Shown in pieces: positions 43,994 through 53,800 of a stretch of DNA of 64,000 nt (its first letter is position 1; each line of letters begins with the position of its first letter). Origin of the DNA: Trujillonella endophytica (GTDB taxonomy: Bacteria > Actinomycetota > Actinomycetes > Mycobacteriales > Geodermatophilaceae); the NCBI RefSeq assembly GCF_900110555.1, contig NZ_FOEE01000006.1, positions 186,001 through 250,000 of the forward strand, written 5' to 3'. Below the pieces are notes generated by a model. The model made no database searches. It was given only the letters and a program-made list of their open reading frames with translations, and was not told the DNA's origin. A program made the translations under genes and the position numbers.

Positions 43994-44764
43994 TCAGCTG
44001 GTGAGCAGGCCACCCTCGACCGGCAGGGTCGTGCCGGTCACGTAGCCGCCGGCCGCGCTGACCAGGAAGACCAGCGCCGCCGCCAGTTCCATCGGATCGC
44101 CGGGCCGGCCGACGAGGACCCGCCCCAGCTGCTGCGCGATGTACCCCTCGGGGTACTGGTCGGTCATCTCCGAGTCGAAGAAGCCCGGGGCCAGCGCGTT
44201 GACCCGGATGCCCTTGCGGCCGGTCCACTGCTGCGCGAGGTCACGGGTCAGCCCGATGAGACCTGCCTTGCTTGCGGCGTAGGCCGCCTGCGGCAGCCCG
44301 GCCGTGGTCAGCCCCAGGATGCTGGAGATGTTGACGATCGAGCTGCCCGGCTGCATCACGCGGGCACAGGCCTGCGCCATCCAGTAGCAGCCGTTGAGGT
44401 TCACGTCGATGACGGACCGGAACTGCTCGGGGGTCTCCCGGGTCGCCGGGACGGCGGTGCCGACGCCGGCGTTGTTGACCAGGACGTCGACGCGGCCGAA
44501 CTCGGCCATGGTCGCCTCCACCAGGGCCTGGCAGTCCTCGGGCCGGGCGACGTCGGTCCGCACCGTGATCGCCCGGCGGCCGGCCGCCTCGACCGCCTCG
44601 CGGGTCGCCACCAGGCGGTCCTCCCGCCGCGCGCCGAGGGCGACGTCCGCGCCGGCCTGGGCGAGGGCCTGCGCGAAGACCACGCCGAGCCCGGACGACG
44701 CCCCCGTCACGATCGCCACCTTGCCGTCGAGCCGGAACATGTCCAGGACGCCCTTGTCCGCCAC
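43994..44764 (-). CDS. Short-chain dehydrogenase/reductase
   Basis: 256 residues. A classical SDR: the cofactor motif is TGASSGLG (TGxxxGxG), NNAG lies in LVNNAGVG, and the catalytic residues are Ser in NISSILG and Tyr/Lys in YAASKAG. RTDVARPED suggests a cofactor adenine pocket. It has no membrane segment and probably acts as a soluble tetramer, oxidising or reducing an alcohol/ketone with NAD(P). The GTG at 44764 follows GGGGAG. A TAGCGT box (44798-44793) is a likely -10. It ends just upstream of the organosulfur promoter but runs from its own promoter. The substrate is unknown. Confidence 0.92.
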   Translation of the reverse strand: MADKGVLDMFRLDGKVAIVTGASSGLGVVFAQALAQAGADVALGARREDRLVATREAVEAAGRRAITVRTDVARPEDCQALVEATMAEFGRVDVLVNNAGVGTAVPATRETPEQFRSVIDVNLNGCYWMAQACARVMQPGSSIVNISSILGLTTAGLPQAAYAASKAGLIGLTRDLAQQWTGRKGIRVNALAPGFFDSEMTDQYPEGYIAQQLGRVLVGRPGDPMELAAALVFLVSAAGGYVTGTTLPVEGGLLTS

Positions 44765-44924
44765 GGATCTCCCCTGTCGTCGATGTGACGGCCACGCTAT
44801 CGGCGGCTCGCCGGGCGCTCGCGCCGGGCGGCCGGCGGCGGCGTCGTCAGCTGTCGGTGCAGTGGCATCGGGGTCGTCCCCCGGCCGTCACCGTCCCGAC
44901 ACCTGGGCCGCCCACGCTCATCCC

Positions 44925-45578
44925 GTGAGCCCGACCCTCCTCGCTCCCACCGCCGCCCGCCCCGCCGTCTCCCCGCTCCGCTGGGCCCGCACCGCCGCCG
45001 TGCTGGCCGGTGCCGGACTCCGGCCCGGCAGCTCGCGCCGCGGCGCGGTCTGCGGCGCCGCCCGCCTGCTGACCGCGCTCGGTGTCCGGGTGCGCGTCCA
45101 CGCGCCACTGCTCGCCTGGCCCCGCGCCCGCTCCGGCACCCCCGGCCTGCTGGTGGTCGCCGACTCCGGCTCCGACCTGGCGCACCTGGCGCTGGTGACC
45201 GCCGTCGCCGGGCCGGTGGCGCTGCCCTCGGGCCGGCGCGGCCGGTTCACCTCCGCCCTACGGCTGCCCACGGTGCCGGCGACGGCGGACGCGATCGCCG
45301 CCGTGCTGCGCGCCGGTACGACGGTCACCGTGCGCCCCGGTCCGGACGGCCGCTTCGCCCCCGCCGGTTTCGCGGCCGCGGCCGAGACCGGCGCCGCGGT
45401 GTGCCCGGTCGCCGTCCGCAGCCGCCGCGACGCCACGGCTGCCGCCGGCGCCCCCGGCACGGTCGTGGAGCTGTACCTGCTGCCCGAGGTCGCCGGTGCG
45501 GCCGGCGACGCCGCCGCCCTGGCCGACGGGGCCCGGCGCGCGCTGGCCGCCGTCCCCGACGGCCTCGCTACTCGCTGA
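44925..45578 (+). CDS. Degenerate lysophospholipid-acyltransferase-like protein (tentative)
   Basis: 217 residues from the GTG at 44925. No strong family signature is evident. The segment AVLRAGTTVTVRPGPDGRFAPAGFAAAAETGAAVCPVAV follows the order of the PlsC family (glycine, strand, (F)PEGTR, G, then P-V-A-V), with RPGPDGR in place of FPEGTR. Where PlsC has HxxxxD the sequence reads VADSGSDLAHLAL, so the catalytic His is missing. It may be a non-catalytic relative, a substrate-binding protein or an unrelated fold. It overlaps the convergent ABC-F gene by 11 bases. There is no signal peptide and only weak hydrophobic stretches. Confidence 0.55.
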   Translation: MSPTLLAPTAARPAVSPLRWARTAAVLAGAGLRPGSSRRGAVCGAARLLTALGVRVRVHAPLLAWPRARSGTPGLLVVADSGSDLAHLALVTAVAGPVALPSGRRGRFTSALRLPTVPATADAIAAVLRAGTTVTVRPGPDGRFAPAGFAAAAETGAAVCPVAVRSRRDATAAAGAPGTVVELYLLPEVAGAAGDAAALADGARRALAAVPDGLATR

Positions 45579-47202
45579 CCCGCCCCTCGCGGACGTCGAG
45601 CCGGCGGGTGGTCCGGACGGTCTCCAGCATCCGGCGGTCGTGCGTGACCAGCAGCAGGGTGCCGCGGTAGGCGGCCAGCGCCTGCTCCAGCTGCTCGATG
45701 GCCGGCAGGTCCAGGTGGTTGGTCGGCTCGTCGAGCACGAGGACGTTGACCCCGCGAGCCTGCAGCAGGGCCAGTCCGGCGCGGGTGCGCTCGCCCGGCG
45801 ACAGGGTCTCGGCCGGCCGCGTCACGTGGTCGGCCACCAGCCCGAACTTCGCCAGCAGGGTGCGCACCTCGGCGGTCGGCTGGTCGGGCACCTCGGCGGA
45901 GAAGACGTCGAACAGCGGCTCCGGCCCGAGGAACCGCCCGCGGGCCTGGTCGATCTCCCCGATCCGCACGGCCGGGCCCAGGCTGCCGCTGCCCTCGTCG
46001 AGCGGCGTCCGGCCGAGCAGCGCCGCCAGCAGCGTCGTCTTCCCGGAGCCGTTCGGCCCGGTGATCGCCACCTTGTCGCCCCAGTCGACCTGGAGATCCA
46101 CCGGCCCGAGCGTGAAGTTCCCCCGCCGGACGACGGCGCCGCGCAGCGTGGCCACGACCGCCCCGGCCCGGGGCGCCGCCGCGATCTCCATCCGCAGCTC
46201 CCACTCCTTGCGGGGTTCCTCGACGACCTCGAGCCGCTCGATCCGCCGCTCGGTCTGCTTGGCCTTCGCGCCCTGCTTCTCCGCCGTCGACCGGGCGTGC
46301 GCGGTGACGTGCTTGTCCGGGTCCTTCTTCTTCTTGATCGAGTCGCGCACGCCCTTGGCCAGCCAGTTGCGCTGCATCCGCGCCCGGGCCTCGAGCTCGG
46401 CCTTGGTGCCGGCGAACTCCTCGTACTCCTCGCGCGCGTGCCGGCGCGCCACCTCCCGCTCGACCAGGTAGCTGTCGTAGCCGCCGTCGTGCACCCGCAC
46501 GAGCTGCTGCGCCAGGTCCAGCTCGACCACCCGGGTGACGGTGCGGGCCAGGAACTCGCGGTCGTGGCTGACCAGCACCACCCCGGTGCGCGCGTCGGTG
46601 ACGAAGCGCTCCAGCTGGTCGAGCCCGGCCATGTCCAGGTCGTTGGTCGGCTCGTCGAGGAGCAGGACGTCGTACCGGGAGAGCAGCAGGGCGGCCAGCC
46701 CGACCCGCGCGGCCTGCCCGCCCGACAGCCCGGCCGTCGGCGCGTCCAGCGCGACGCCGGGAGCCACCTCCGCGACGACCTGCTCGGCGCGCTCCTCGAG
46801 GTCGGCGCCGCCGAGGGCCAGCCACCGCTCCAGCGTCTCGGCGTACTCGTCGTCGGCACCGGGCGCGCCCTCGGTCAGCCGCTCCGTGGCCGCTTCCATC
46901 GCGGCCAGCGCGGCGGCCACCCCGGTCCGCCGGGCGACCAGCCCCGCGACGGTCTCGCCGGCCCGCCGCTCGGTCTCCTGCGGCAGGTGCCCGACGGTCG
47001 CGTGCGGGGGGCTCAGCGTGATGCCGCCGGCCTCCGCGGGCAGCTCACCGGCGAGGATCCGCAGCAGGGTCGACTTGCCGGCACCGTTGACCCCGACCAG
47101 TCCGACGACGTCCCCCGGGGCGACGACGAGGTCCAGTCCGGAGAACAGCACGCGGGCGCCGTGGCCGGCGGCCAGCTCCCGGGCGACGAGGGTGGCACTC
47201 AC
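45568..47202 (-). CDS. ABC-F family ATPase
   Basis: 544 residues with two complete ATP-binding cassettes and no membrane segments. Cassette 1: GVNGAGKSTLLRIL, LSGGQAARVGLAALL, VLLLDEPTNDLDM. Cassette 2: GPNGSGKTTLLAAL, LSPGERTRAGLALL, VLVLDEPTNHLDL. The linker between them is rich in Lys and Arg (about 275-330, MQRNWLAKGVRDSIKKKKDPDKHVTAHARSTAEKQGAKAKQTERR), as expected for the P-site tRNA interaction motif that enters the ribosome. ABC-F proteins dislodge stalled or drug-bound ribosomes or tune translation. Which subfamily this is cannot be stated. Resistance to a particular drug is not implied. Confidence 0.93.
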   Translation of the reverse strand: MSATLVARELAAGHGARVLFSGLDLVVAPGDVVGLVGVNGAGKSTLLRILAGELPAEAGGITLSPPHATVGHLPQETERRAGETVAGLVARRTGVAAALAAMEAATERLTEGAPGADDEYAETLERWLALGGADLEERAEQVVAEVAPGVALDAPTAGLSGGQAARVGLAALLLSRYDVLLLDEPTNDLDMAGLDQLERFVTDARTGVVLVSHDREFLARTVTRVVELDLAQQLVRVHDGGYDSYLVEREVARRHAREEYEEFAGTKAELEARARMQRNWLAKGVRDSIKKKKDPDKHVTAHARSTAEKQGAKAKQTERRIERLEVVEEPRKEWELRMEIAAAPRAGAVVATLRGAVVRRGNFTLGPVDLQVDWGDKVAITGPNGSGKTTLLAALLGRTPLDEGSGSLGPAVRIGEIDQARGRFLGPEPLFDVFSAEVPDQPTAEVRTLLAKFGLVADHVTRPAETLSPGERTRAGLALLQARGVNVLVLDEPTNHLDLPAIEQLEQALAAYRGTLLLVTHDRRMLETVRTTRRLDVREGRVSE

Positions 47203-47226
47203 GGGGGTCCAGCCTGCCAGTCCGGT

Positions 47227-48300
47227 TCAGAAGGGCTCGTCGGGCGTCTCGTCGGGGGTCTCGTCGTCGGCCCCCGGGTCGCCCTCGAGGTCGTCCTCGA
47301 CGGCGTCGACGGCGTCCTCCCCGGGCCGGCGACGACGCAGCAACCACGGCTGCAGGTGGTCGTAGCCGCGCACCGACACCCGGCGCAGCGGCCGCACGCG
47401 GAGGCCCGGGAGCTCCCGCACCCGGGAGGCCAGCTCCCGGTCGAGCAGGACCGTGCCCGGCCGGGCCAGCGACGTCAGCCGGCTGGCCAGGTTCACCACC
47501 GGCGAGTAGACGTCGCCCAGGTGGGTCAGCACCGTCCCGTACGCCGCGCCGACCCGCAGCGGCGGGCGGTCCGCGGCCTCCCACGCCTCCGGCAGCTCCA
47601 GGGCGATCCGGGCCGCGGCCTCCGCGGTCGCGGCGGTGAACAGCACGCCGTCCCCCACCGTCTTGACCACCCGCCCGGCCCGCCGGGCGACCACCTCGGC
47701 GGCGATCGACTCGAAGTCCTCGATCATCGCCCCGAGCTCGCGCCCGCCCATCCCGCGGCTGCGGGAGGTGTAGCCGACCAGGTCGGCGAACCCGACGGCG
47801 AGCTCCCGGCGGTCCCCGGTGCCCGGACCGGCGAGCAGCCGGTCGGCGTTGGCGGCCAGGTGCCGGCGCCACACGTAGTCCTGCACCGCCCGCAGCACCG
47901 GCAGCAGCCGCTGCACGCTGTCGACGGCGCGCGCCGGGTCCAGCCGCTCCTCCGGGTCCCCGGCGCCGCGGATGAGCACCTCGGCGAGCAGGTCGGCCTG
48001 CCAGTCGGCCAGCCGGGCCAGCGCCTGTGCCAGGGCACGGGCGATGGAGGCCTCGGTGTTCTCGTCGACGAACCCCGCGTCGATCAGGGAGGACAGCAGG
48101 CCGAGGGCGTGCACGTCGGCGTCGGTGAAGACGGCGTCGTCGTCGGCGACGTCGGGGAACCCGAGCGCCCGCCACAGCCGCTGGGTGCGCGCCGGGGGCA
48201 TCCCGGCCATCCGCGCCACCTCGTGCCGGGTCCAGCGCCGCGGCCCCCCGAGCAGCAGCCGCTCGAGCGCGTCGCGGGCCTCGGCTCCCGACTCCTCCAC
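47227..48300 (-). CDS. Class III nucleotide cyclase, probably adenylate cyclase
   Basis: 357 residues. An N-terminal helical regulatory domain (about 1-155) resembles that of the mycobacterial Rv2212/Rv1264 group and begins with a MerR-like turn (TRHEVARMAGMPPARTQRLWRALGF). The catalytic domain follows. Metal-binding Asp lies in VGFADLVGYTSRS and in VVKTVGDGVLF; the substrate-specifying Lys is in VKTVGDG; Asp and the catalytic Asn and Arg are in GDVYSPVVNLASRL. All six key residues are present, so it should be active as a homodimer making cAMP from ATP. The C-terminus has an acidic tail (DAVEDDLEGDPGADDETPDETPDEPF). The regulatory input is unknown. Confidence 0.92.
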   Translation of the reverse strand: MEESGAEARDALERLLLGGPRRWTRHEVARMAGMPPARTQRLWRALGFPDVADDDAVFTDADVHALGLLSSLIDAGFVDENTEASIARALAQALARLADWQADLLAEVLIRGAGDPEERLDPARAVDSVQRLLPVLRAVQDYVWRRHLAANADRLLAGPGTGDRRELAVGFADLVGYTSRSRGMGGRELGAMIEDFESIAAEVVARRAGRVVKTVGDGVLFTAATAEAAARIALELPEAWEAADRPPLRVGAAYGTVLTHLGDVYSPVVNLASRLTSLARPGTVLLDRELASRVRELPGLRVRPLRRVSVRGYDHLQPWLLRRRRPGEDAVDAVEDDLEGDPGADDETPDETPDEPF

Positions 48301-48317
48301 CGGGCGACCGCCGCGGC

Positions 48318-48776
48318 TCAGCCGGTGGTGTGGACGACGAGGACGTCGCAGGCCGACCGGCGCGTCGCGTCCGCCGGCACCGAGCCCAGCAGCCGGCCCT
48401 TGATGCTGTTCAGGCCCCGGTTGCCGACGACCAGCAGGTCGGCCTGCTCCCGCCGCACGACGTCGAGCAGCACCTCCACGGGGGAACCGGCCACCGCCAG
48501 CGACCGCACCGCACCGGCGCCGGCCGCCGCGGCCCGCTCGACCGCCGTCCGCACGGTCTCCTCCGCCGGCGAGGAGCCGACGACCTGGTAGGCCTCGTCG
48601 CCGAGCACGTCCTGGGCCCGGGAGAGCTCGCGCTCGTCGGTCCCGGTCGGCAGGAAGGCGCAGGCGACCACCAGCGTCGCGCCGCAGGCACCGGCCAGCG
48701 CCCCGGCCCGCGCGACCGCCCGCAGCGAGGACTCCGACCCGTCCGTGCCGACGACCACGGTGCGATAGGCACTCAC
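48318..48776 (-). CDS. Universal stress protein (UspA family)
   Basis: 152 residues from the GTG at 48776, preceded by GGGAG. A single Usp domain with VVVGTDGSESSLRAVARAGALA at the start. The ATP-binding loop near the end is VVGNRGLNSIKGRLLGSVPADATRRSACDVLVV, fitting the G-2x-G-9x-G(S/T) pattern. It therefore probably belongs to the nucleotide-binding group. These proteins act in the cytoplasm during stress or dormancy. It lies 17 bases before the cyclase gene, in the same direction. Confidence 0.93.
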   Translation of the reverse strand: MSAYRTVVVGTDGSESSLRAVARAGALAGACGATLVVACAFLPTGTDERELSRAQDVLGDEAYQVVGSSPAEETVRTAVERAAAAGAGAVRSLAVAGSPVEVLLDVVRREQADLLVVGNRGLNSIKGRLLGSVPADATRRSACDVLVVHTTG

Positions 48777-48960
48777 GTCAGCCAACTCCCGATCTCTCGA
48801 CTCGTCGCCGGACTGTAGGTGACCGGCGCCCCTCCCGCTCCCGGGTGCAACGAGGCCGGCCGCGGCGGGACACGGGTGAACGGTCGGTGAACGTGCCGGT
48901 CGGCGGGCCCCCGGTGCGGTTGGATGGCCGGGACAGCTCCGATCCCCCCAGGAGGGCGTC

Positions 48961-49947
48961 ATCGCCACCGGCACGACCGTCAGCGCGGACCGCCGCGAAT
49001 CCGTCCGCGTCGAGGTCACCGGCCTCACCAAGACCTTCGGCGCGGTCCGGGCCGTCGACGACCTGAGCTTCACCGTCGAGCCGGGCTCGGTCACCGGCTT
49101 CCTGGGGCCCAACGGCGCCGGGAAGACGACGACCCTGCGGATGGCCCTCGGCCTGCTCGTCGCCGACAGCGGCGGGGCCACCTTCAACGGGCGCCCCTAC
49201 CGCGACCTGCCCGAGCCGACCCGCACGGTGGGTGCGGTGCTCGAGACCGCCTTCCACCCGGCGCGCTCGGGCCGCAACCACCTGCGCGTCTACTGCCGCG
49301 CCGCCGGCTACCCGATCGCGCGCGCCGACGAGGTGCTGCAGCAGGTCGGCCTCGCCGACGCCGGTGACCGGCGCGCCGGCGGCTACTCCCTCGGCATGCG
49401 ACAGCGGCTGGCCCTGGCCACCGCGCTGCTCGGCGACCCGTCGGTGCTGGTGCTCGACGAACCGGCCAACGGCCTGGACCCCGAGGGGATCCAGTGGCTG
49501 CGCGGGTTCCTGCGCCACCTCGCCCACACCGAGGGGCGGACCGTGCTGGTGTCCAGCCACCTCCTGGCCGAGGTCGAGCAGACCGTGGACCGGGTGGTCA
49601 TCGTGGGTGCCGGCCGGCTGGTCCGCGAGGGCTCGATCGCCGAGCTGCGGGCCGGGGCCGAGGGCGCCGGCAGCGTCGTCGTCCGCAGCCCGGAGGCCGG
49701 CCGCCTCGCCGGCCTGCTCCAGGGGCTCGGCCGGCACGTGGAACTCGAGGACGCGAGCCGGCTCGTGGTCACCGGCACGACGACCGAGGAGGTCGGCGCC
49801 ACCGCCTTCGCGGCCGGGGTCGAACTGCACGAGCTGGCCTCCCGCAGCAGCGGCCTCGAGCAGATCTACTTCCAGCTGACCAGCGGCACCGAGCAGTACG
49901 CCGCCGCCCCCGCGGGGAGCGCCACCCTGCAGGAGGTCTCCCGATGA
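48961..49947 (+). CDS. ABC transporter ATPase of exporter type, apparent ATC start
   Basis: About 328 residues. The cassette is intact: GPNGAGKTTTLRMALGLL (Walker A), YSLGMRQRLALATALLG (signature), VLVLDEPANGLDPEGIQWLR (Walker B) and VLVSSHLL (switch His). It is typical of a CcmA/DrrA-like exporter. The reading frame upstream contains no ATG, GTG or TTG between the stop at 48877-48879 and an ATG at 49141, which lies after Walker A. A ribosome site AGGAGG (48950-48955) is followed 5 bases later by ATC (48961) and then IATGTTVSADRRESVRVEVTGLTKTFG. The simplest reading is an ATC initiation codon, or a G-to-C difference from an ancestral ATG. The permease gene overlaps its stop by 4 bases. Confidence 0.85.
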   Translation: MATGTTVSADRRESVRVEVTGLTKTFGAVRAVDDLSFTVEPGSVTGFLGPNGAGKTTTLRMALGLLVADSGGATFNGRPYRDLPEPTRTVGAVLETAFHPARSGRNHLRVYCRAAGYPIARADEVLQQVGLADAGDRRAGGYSLGMRQRLALATALLGDPSVLVLDEPANGLDPEGIQWLRGFLRHLAHTEGRTVLVSSHLLAEVEQTVDRVVIVGAGRLVREGSIAELRAGAEGAGSVVVRSPEAGRLAGLLQGLGRHVELEDASRLVVTGTTTEEVGATAFAAGVELHELASRSSGLEQIYFQLTSGTEQYAAAPAGSATLQEVSR

Positions 49948-50696
49948 GCGCGCTGGTCCGGTCCGAGTGGACCAAGCTCTTCACCACGAAGACGTGGCTC
50001 GGCCTCCTCCTCGGCGCCTGCGCGCTCGCCGGTGGTTTCGCGGCGCTCTTCACCGGCCTGGCCGGTGAGGACGAGGGGCTGCCGGCCCTCGACGACCCGG
50101 TGTACGCGGAGCTCGTCTTCTCCGTCGCGGCCAACGCCAGCGTGTTCCTGCTGATCCTGGGCATCATCGGGATGACCCAGGAGTACCGGCACCGGACGGC
50201 GACGCCGACGTTCCTCACCACCCCCCGCCGCGGCCGGGTGATCGCCGCCAAGGTGCTCGCCTACGCGCTGGTCGCGGTGCCGATGGCGCTGCTGGTCCTG
50301 GCGGTGACGGTCGTCGTCGTCCAGATCTACGCCGGGGCGCGGGGCGACGCGCCCCCGCTGAACGCCGACAACCTGCAGACCCTGGCCGCCTCGGGGCTGG
50401 TCCTGGTGGTGTTCACGGTGATCGGCGTCGGCGTCGGCGCCCTGGTGCGCAACCAGGTCGGGGCCATCGTCGGCGCGCTGGTCTACCTCAACGTGATCGA
50501 GCCGATCGTCGCCTCGATCGGCGCCATCTCCGGCGCCTACAAGTGGCTGCCCGGCGGGGCCGTGCAGGCCATCACCTCCGACTTCGAGGCCCCCGACCTG
50601 CTCGAGCCGTGGCAGGGCGCGATCCTGCTCCTGGCCTACGGGCTCGTCGCGGCGCTCGTGGGCACGGCGCTGGCCTCCCGCCGCGACGTCCTCTGA
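49944..50696 (+). CDS. ABC-2 type transporter permease
   Basis: 250 residues from the ATG at 49944 (AGGAGGTCTCCCG upstream), overlapping the ATPase gene by 4 bases. Six transmembrane helices: WLGLLLGACALAGGFAALF, LVFSVAANASVFLLILGIIGM, VLAYALVAVPMALLVLAVTVVVV, GLVLVVFTVIGVGVGALV, AIVGALVYLNVIEPIVASIG and AILLLAYGLVAALVGTALAS. Together with its ATPase it makes a two-gene exporter of the ABC-2 class. The substrate (drug, lipid or ion) is not predictable. Confidence 0.9.
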   Translation: MSALVRSEWTKLFTTKTWLGLLLGACALAGGFAALFTGLAGEDEGLPALDDPVYAELVFSVAANASVFLLILGIIGMTQEYRHRTATPTFLTTPRRGRVIAAKVLAYALVAVPMALLVLAVTVVVVQIYAGARGDAPPLNADNLQTLAASGLVLVVFTVIGVGVGALVRNQVGAIVGALVYLNVIEPIVASIGAISGAYKWLPGGAVQAITSDFEAPDLLEPWQGAILLLAYGLVAALVGTALASRRDVL

Positions 50697-50812
50697 GCAG
50701 GGACGCCGTCCGCCCGGCCACCCGCGCGGTGACCCCGGCCACGGCGGCGTCCCAGCGGCCCCGGCCGCCCCGGCCCTTCTGACACCGGCCGGTCCGGCGC
50801 ACCCTTCGGGCG

Positions 50813-50818
50813 TAGAGT
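50813..50818 (+). promoter_or_regulatory. Candidate -10 box upstream of kgd
   Basis: TAGAGT lies 52 bases before the kgd GTG, in the 174-base gap after the exporter. Near the start of that gap, GGGACGCCG (50700-50708) and CGGCGTCCC (50745-50753) could pair as the exporter terminator. Confidence 0.4.
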
Positions 50819-50870
50819 CGGACACTGGTCCAGACACGTCCAACCCACGACGAAGAAGGCACTCGACCCC

Positions 50871-53800
50871 GTGTCAAGCGTGAGCCCCTCCCGGCCGTCC
50901 GCCCCCTCCTCCTCCTCTGCGGTGGCCGGTTTCGGCACCAACGAGTGGCTGGTCGAGGAGATGTACCAGCAGTACCTCGCCGATCCGTCCACGGTCGACC
51001 AGGCCTGGCACGACTTCTTCGCCGACTACCGGCCGGGCAGCCCGGTCGGCAGCAGCGACGGCCGCGAGTCCGCGACCGCCAAGGGCGCCGCGGCGTCGGC
51101 CCCGGCGCCCGCGCGCGCGAAGGCCCCCGCGCAGCCGGCCGCGCCCCGCCAGCAGCCGGCACCGGCGGCTCCGCAGCAGCAGTCCGGCACCCCGTCCAAC
51201 GGCGCGCCGAAGCCCGCGAGCCCGCCGCCGTCCGTGGGCATCGAGCCGAAGACCGAGGCGACGGTGGTGAACCGCGCCGCCGACCGCGCCGACCAGCAGC
51301 GCCCCGCGGCGCCCGCCCCCGAAGCCACCCCCGCCAAGGCCAAGCCCGCGGCGACCGGCGAGGGCCCCAAGCGGACGCCGCTGCGGGGTGCCGCGGCGAG
51401 CGTCGTGAAGAACATGAACGCCTCGCTGACCGTGCCGACGGCCACCAGCGTGCGCGCGGTGCCGGCCAAGCTGCTGGCCGACAACCGCATCGTCATCAAC
51501 AACCACCTGACCCGCGCCCGCGGCGGGAAGGTCTCCTTCACGCACCTGATCGGCTACGCGCTGATCCGCGCGCTGGACGACTTCCCGAACATGAACAGCG
51601 CGTTCGCCGAGGTCGACGGCAAGCCGATGCTGGTGCAGCCCGAGCACGTCAACTTCGGCCTGGCGATCGACCTGCCCAAGCCCGACGGCTCCCGCTCCCT
51701 GGTCGTGGCCTCGATCAAGGGCGCCGAGGCCATGGACTTCGCCCAGTTCTGGGCGGCGTACGAGGACGTCATCCGGCGGGCCCGGCAGAACAAGCTGACG
51801 CTCGAGGACTTCGCGGGCACCACGATCAGCCTGACCAACCCCGGCACCATCGGCACCAACCACTCCGTGCCGCGGCTGACCGCCGGCCAAGGCGCGATCA
51901 TCGGCGTCGGCGCCATGGAGTACCCGGCCGAGTTCCAGGGGATGAGCCCCGAGGCGCTCACCGAGCTCGGCATCTCCAAGATCATCACGCTGACCTCGAC
52001 CTACGACCACCGGATCATCCAGGGCGCCGAGTCCGGCGACTTCCTGCGCCGGCTGCACGCCCTGCTGCTGGGCGAGGACGGCTTCTACGACGACGTCTTC
52101 CGCGCGCTGCGCATCCCCTACGAGCCGGTGCGCTGGATGCCCGACGTGCGGGTCGGCCGCGAGGGGCAGATCGACAAGGAAGCCCGCGTCATCGAGGTCA
52201 TCGAGGCCTACCGGCGCAACGGCCACCTGATGGCCGACACCGATCCGCTCGAGTTCAAGGTCCGCACGCACCCCGACCTGGACATCCTCCAGCACGGGCT
52301 GACCCTGTGGGACCTGGACCGCCAGTTCCCCGTCGGCGGCTTCGCCGGCGAGCGGATGATGGCGCTGCGCGACATCCTCGGCGTGCTGCGCAACTCCTAC
52401 TGCCGCACGGTCGGCGTGGAGTACATGCACATCACCGACCCCGAGGAACGCCAGTGGATCCAGCAGCGGGTCGAGCTCAAGGCCGAGCAGCCGGACCGGG
52501 AGAAGCAGAAGCACGTCCTGGGCCGGCTCAATGCCGCTGAGGCCTTCGAGACCTTCCTGCAGACCAAGTACGTCGGCCAGAAGCGGTTCAGCCTCGAGGG
52601 CGGCGAGTCGGTCATCCCGCTGCTGGACGAGGTGCTCGTCGCCTCCACCGACCACGAGCTGGACGAGGTCGCGATCGGCATGGCCCACCGCGGCCGGCTG
52701 AACGTGCTGGCCAACGTGCTCGGCAAGAGCTACGCCAAGATCTTCGGCGAGTTCGAGGGCAACATCGACCCCGGCACCGTGCAGGGCTCGGGCGACGTCA
52801 AGTACCACCTGGGCGCGTCCGGCACCTTCAGCAACCCCTTCCGCAGCGACTCCCGGATCGCCGTGTCGCTGGCGAGCAACCCCTCGCACCTGGAGACCGT
52901 CAACCCGGTCCTCGAGGGGATCACCCGCGCCAAGCAGGACATGATCAACAAGGGCGAGAACGGGTTCACCGTCCTGCCCGTCCTGCTGCACGGAGACTCC
53001 GCGTTCGCCGGGCAGGGCGTCGTCGCCGAGACCCTGAACCTCTCCCAGCTGCGCGGCTACCGCACCGGCGGCACCGTGCACGTCGTCATCAACAACCAGG
53101 TCGGCTTCACCACCAGCCCGGCCGCGGCCCGCTCGAGCCTCTACTCCACCGACGTCGCCCGGATGATCGGCGCCCCGATCTTCCACGTGAACGGTGACGA
53201 CCCGGAGGCCTGCGTCCGGGTGGCGCGGCTCGCGGTGGAGTACCGGCAGAAGTTCCGCAAGGACGTCGTCATCGACCTCGTCTGCTACCGCCGCCGGGGC
53301 CACAACGAGGGCGACGACCCCTCGATGACCCAGCCGCTGATGTACGACATCATCGACCGCAAGCGCTCGGTCCGGAAGCTGTACACCGAGGCGCTGATCG
53401 GCCGCGGCGACATCACGCTGCAGGAGGCCGAGGAGGCGCTCAAGGACTACCGCGGGCAGCTCGAGCGGGCGTTCGCCGAGACCCACGACGCGCGGGACAC
53501 CTCCAAGCCCGAGCCCGTCATGGACCCGCGGACGGCGCAGGAGTCCGCCATCGCGACGGCCATCTCCCCGGAGGTGCTCAAGGCGATCGGCGACGCCCAC
53601 GTCTCCTTCCCGCCGACCTTCACGCCGCACCCGAAGCTGCAGAAGATGCTCGAGCGGCGCGCGGCGATGGTCAGCGAGGGCGGCGTCGACTGGGCCATGG
53701 GCGAGCTGCTGGCCTTCGGGTCGCTGCTCATGCAGGGCGTTCCGGTCCGCCTCGCCGGCCAGGACTCCCGCCGCGGCACCTTCGTGCAGCGGCACGCGGT

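Noticed and set aside
48924-49367. ATG-started frame with a possible 147-residue protein overlapping the ABC ATPase start
   Set aside because: It reads as Arg/Gly/Pro-rich shadow sequence in another frame. The ATPase frame with its ribosome site and conserved motifs is the true gene.
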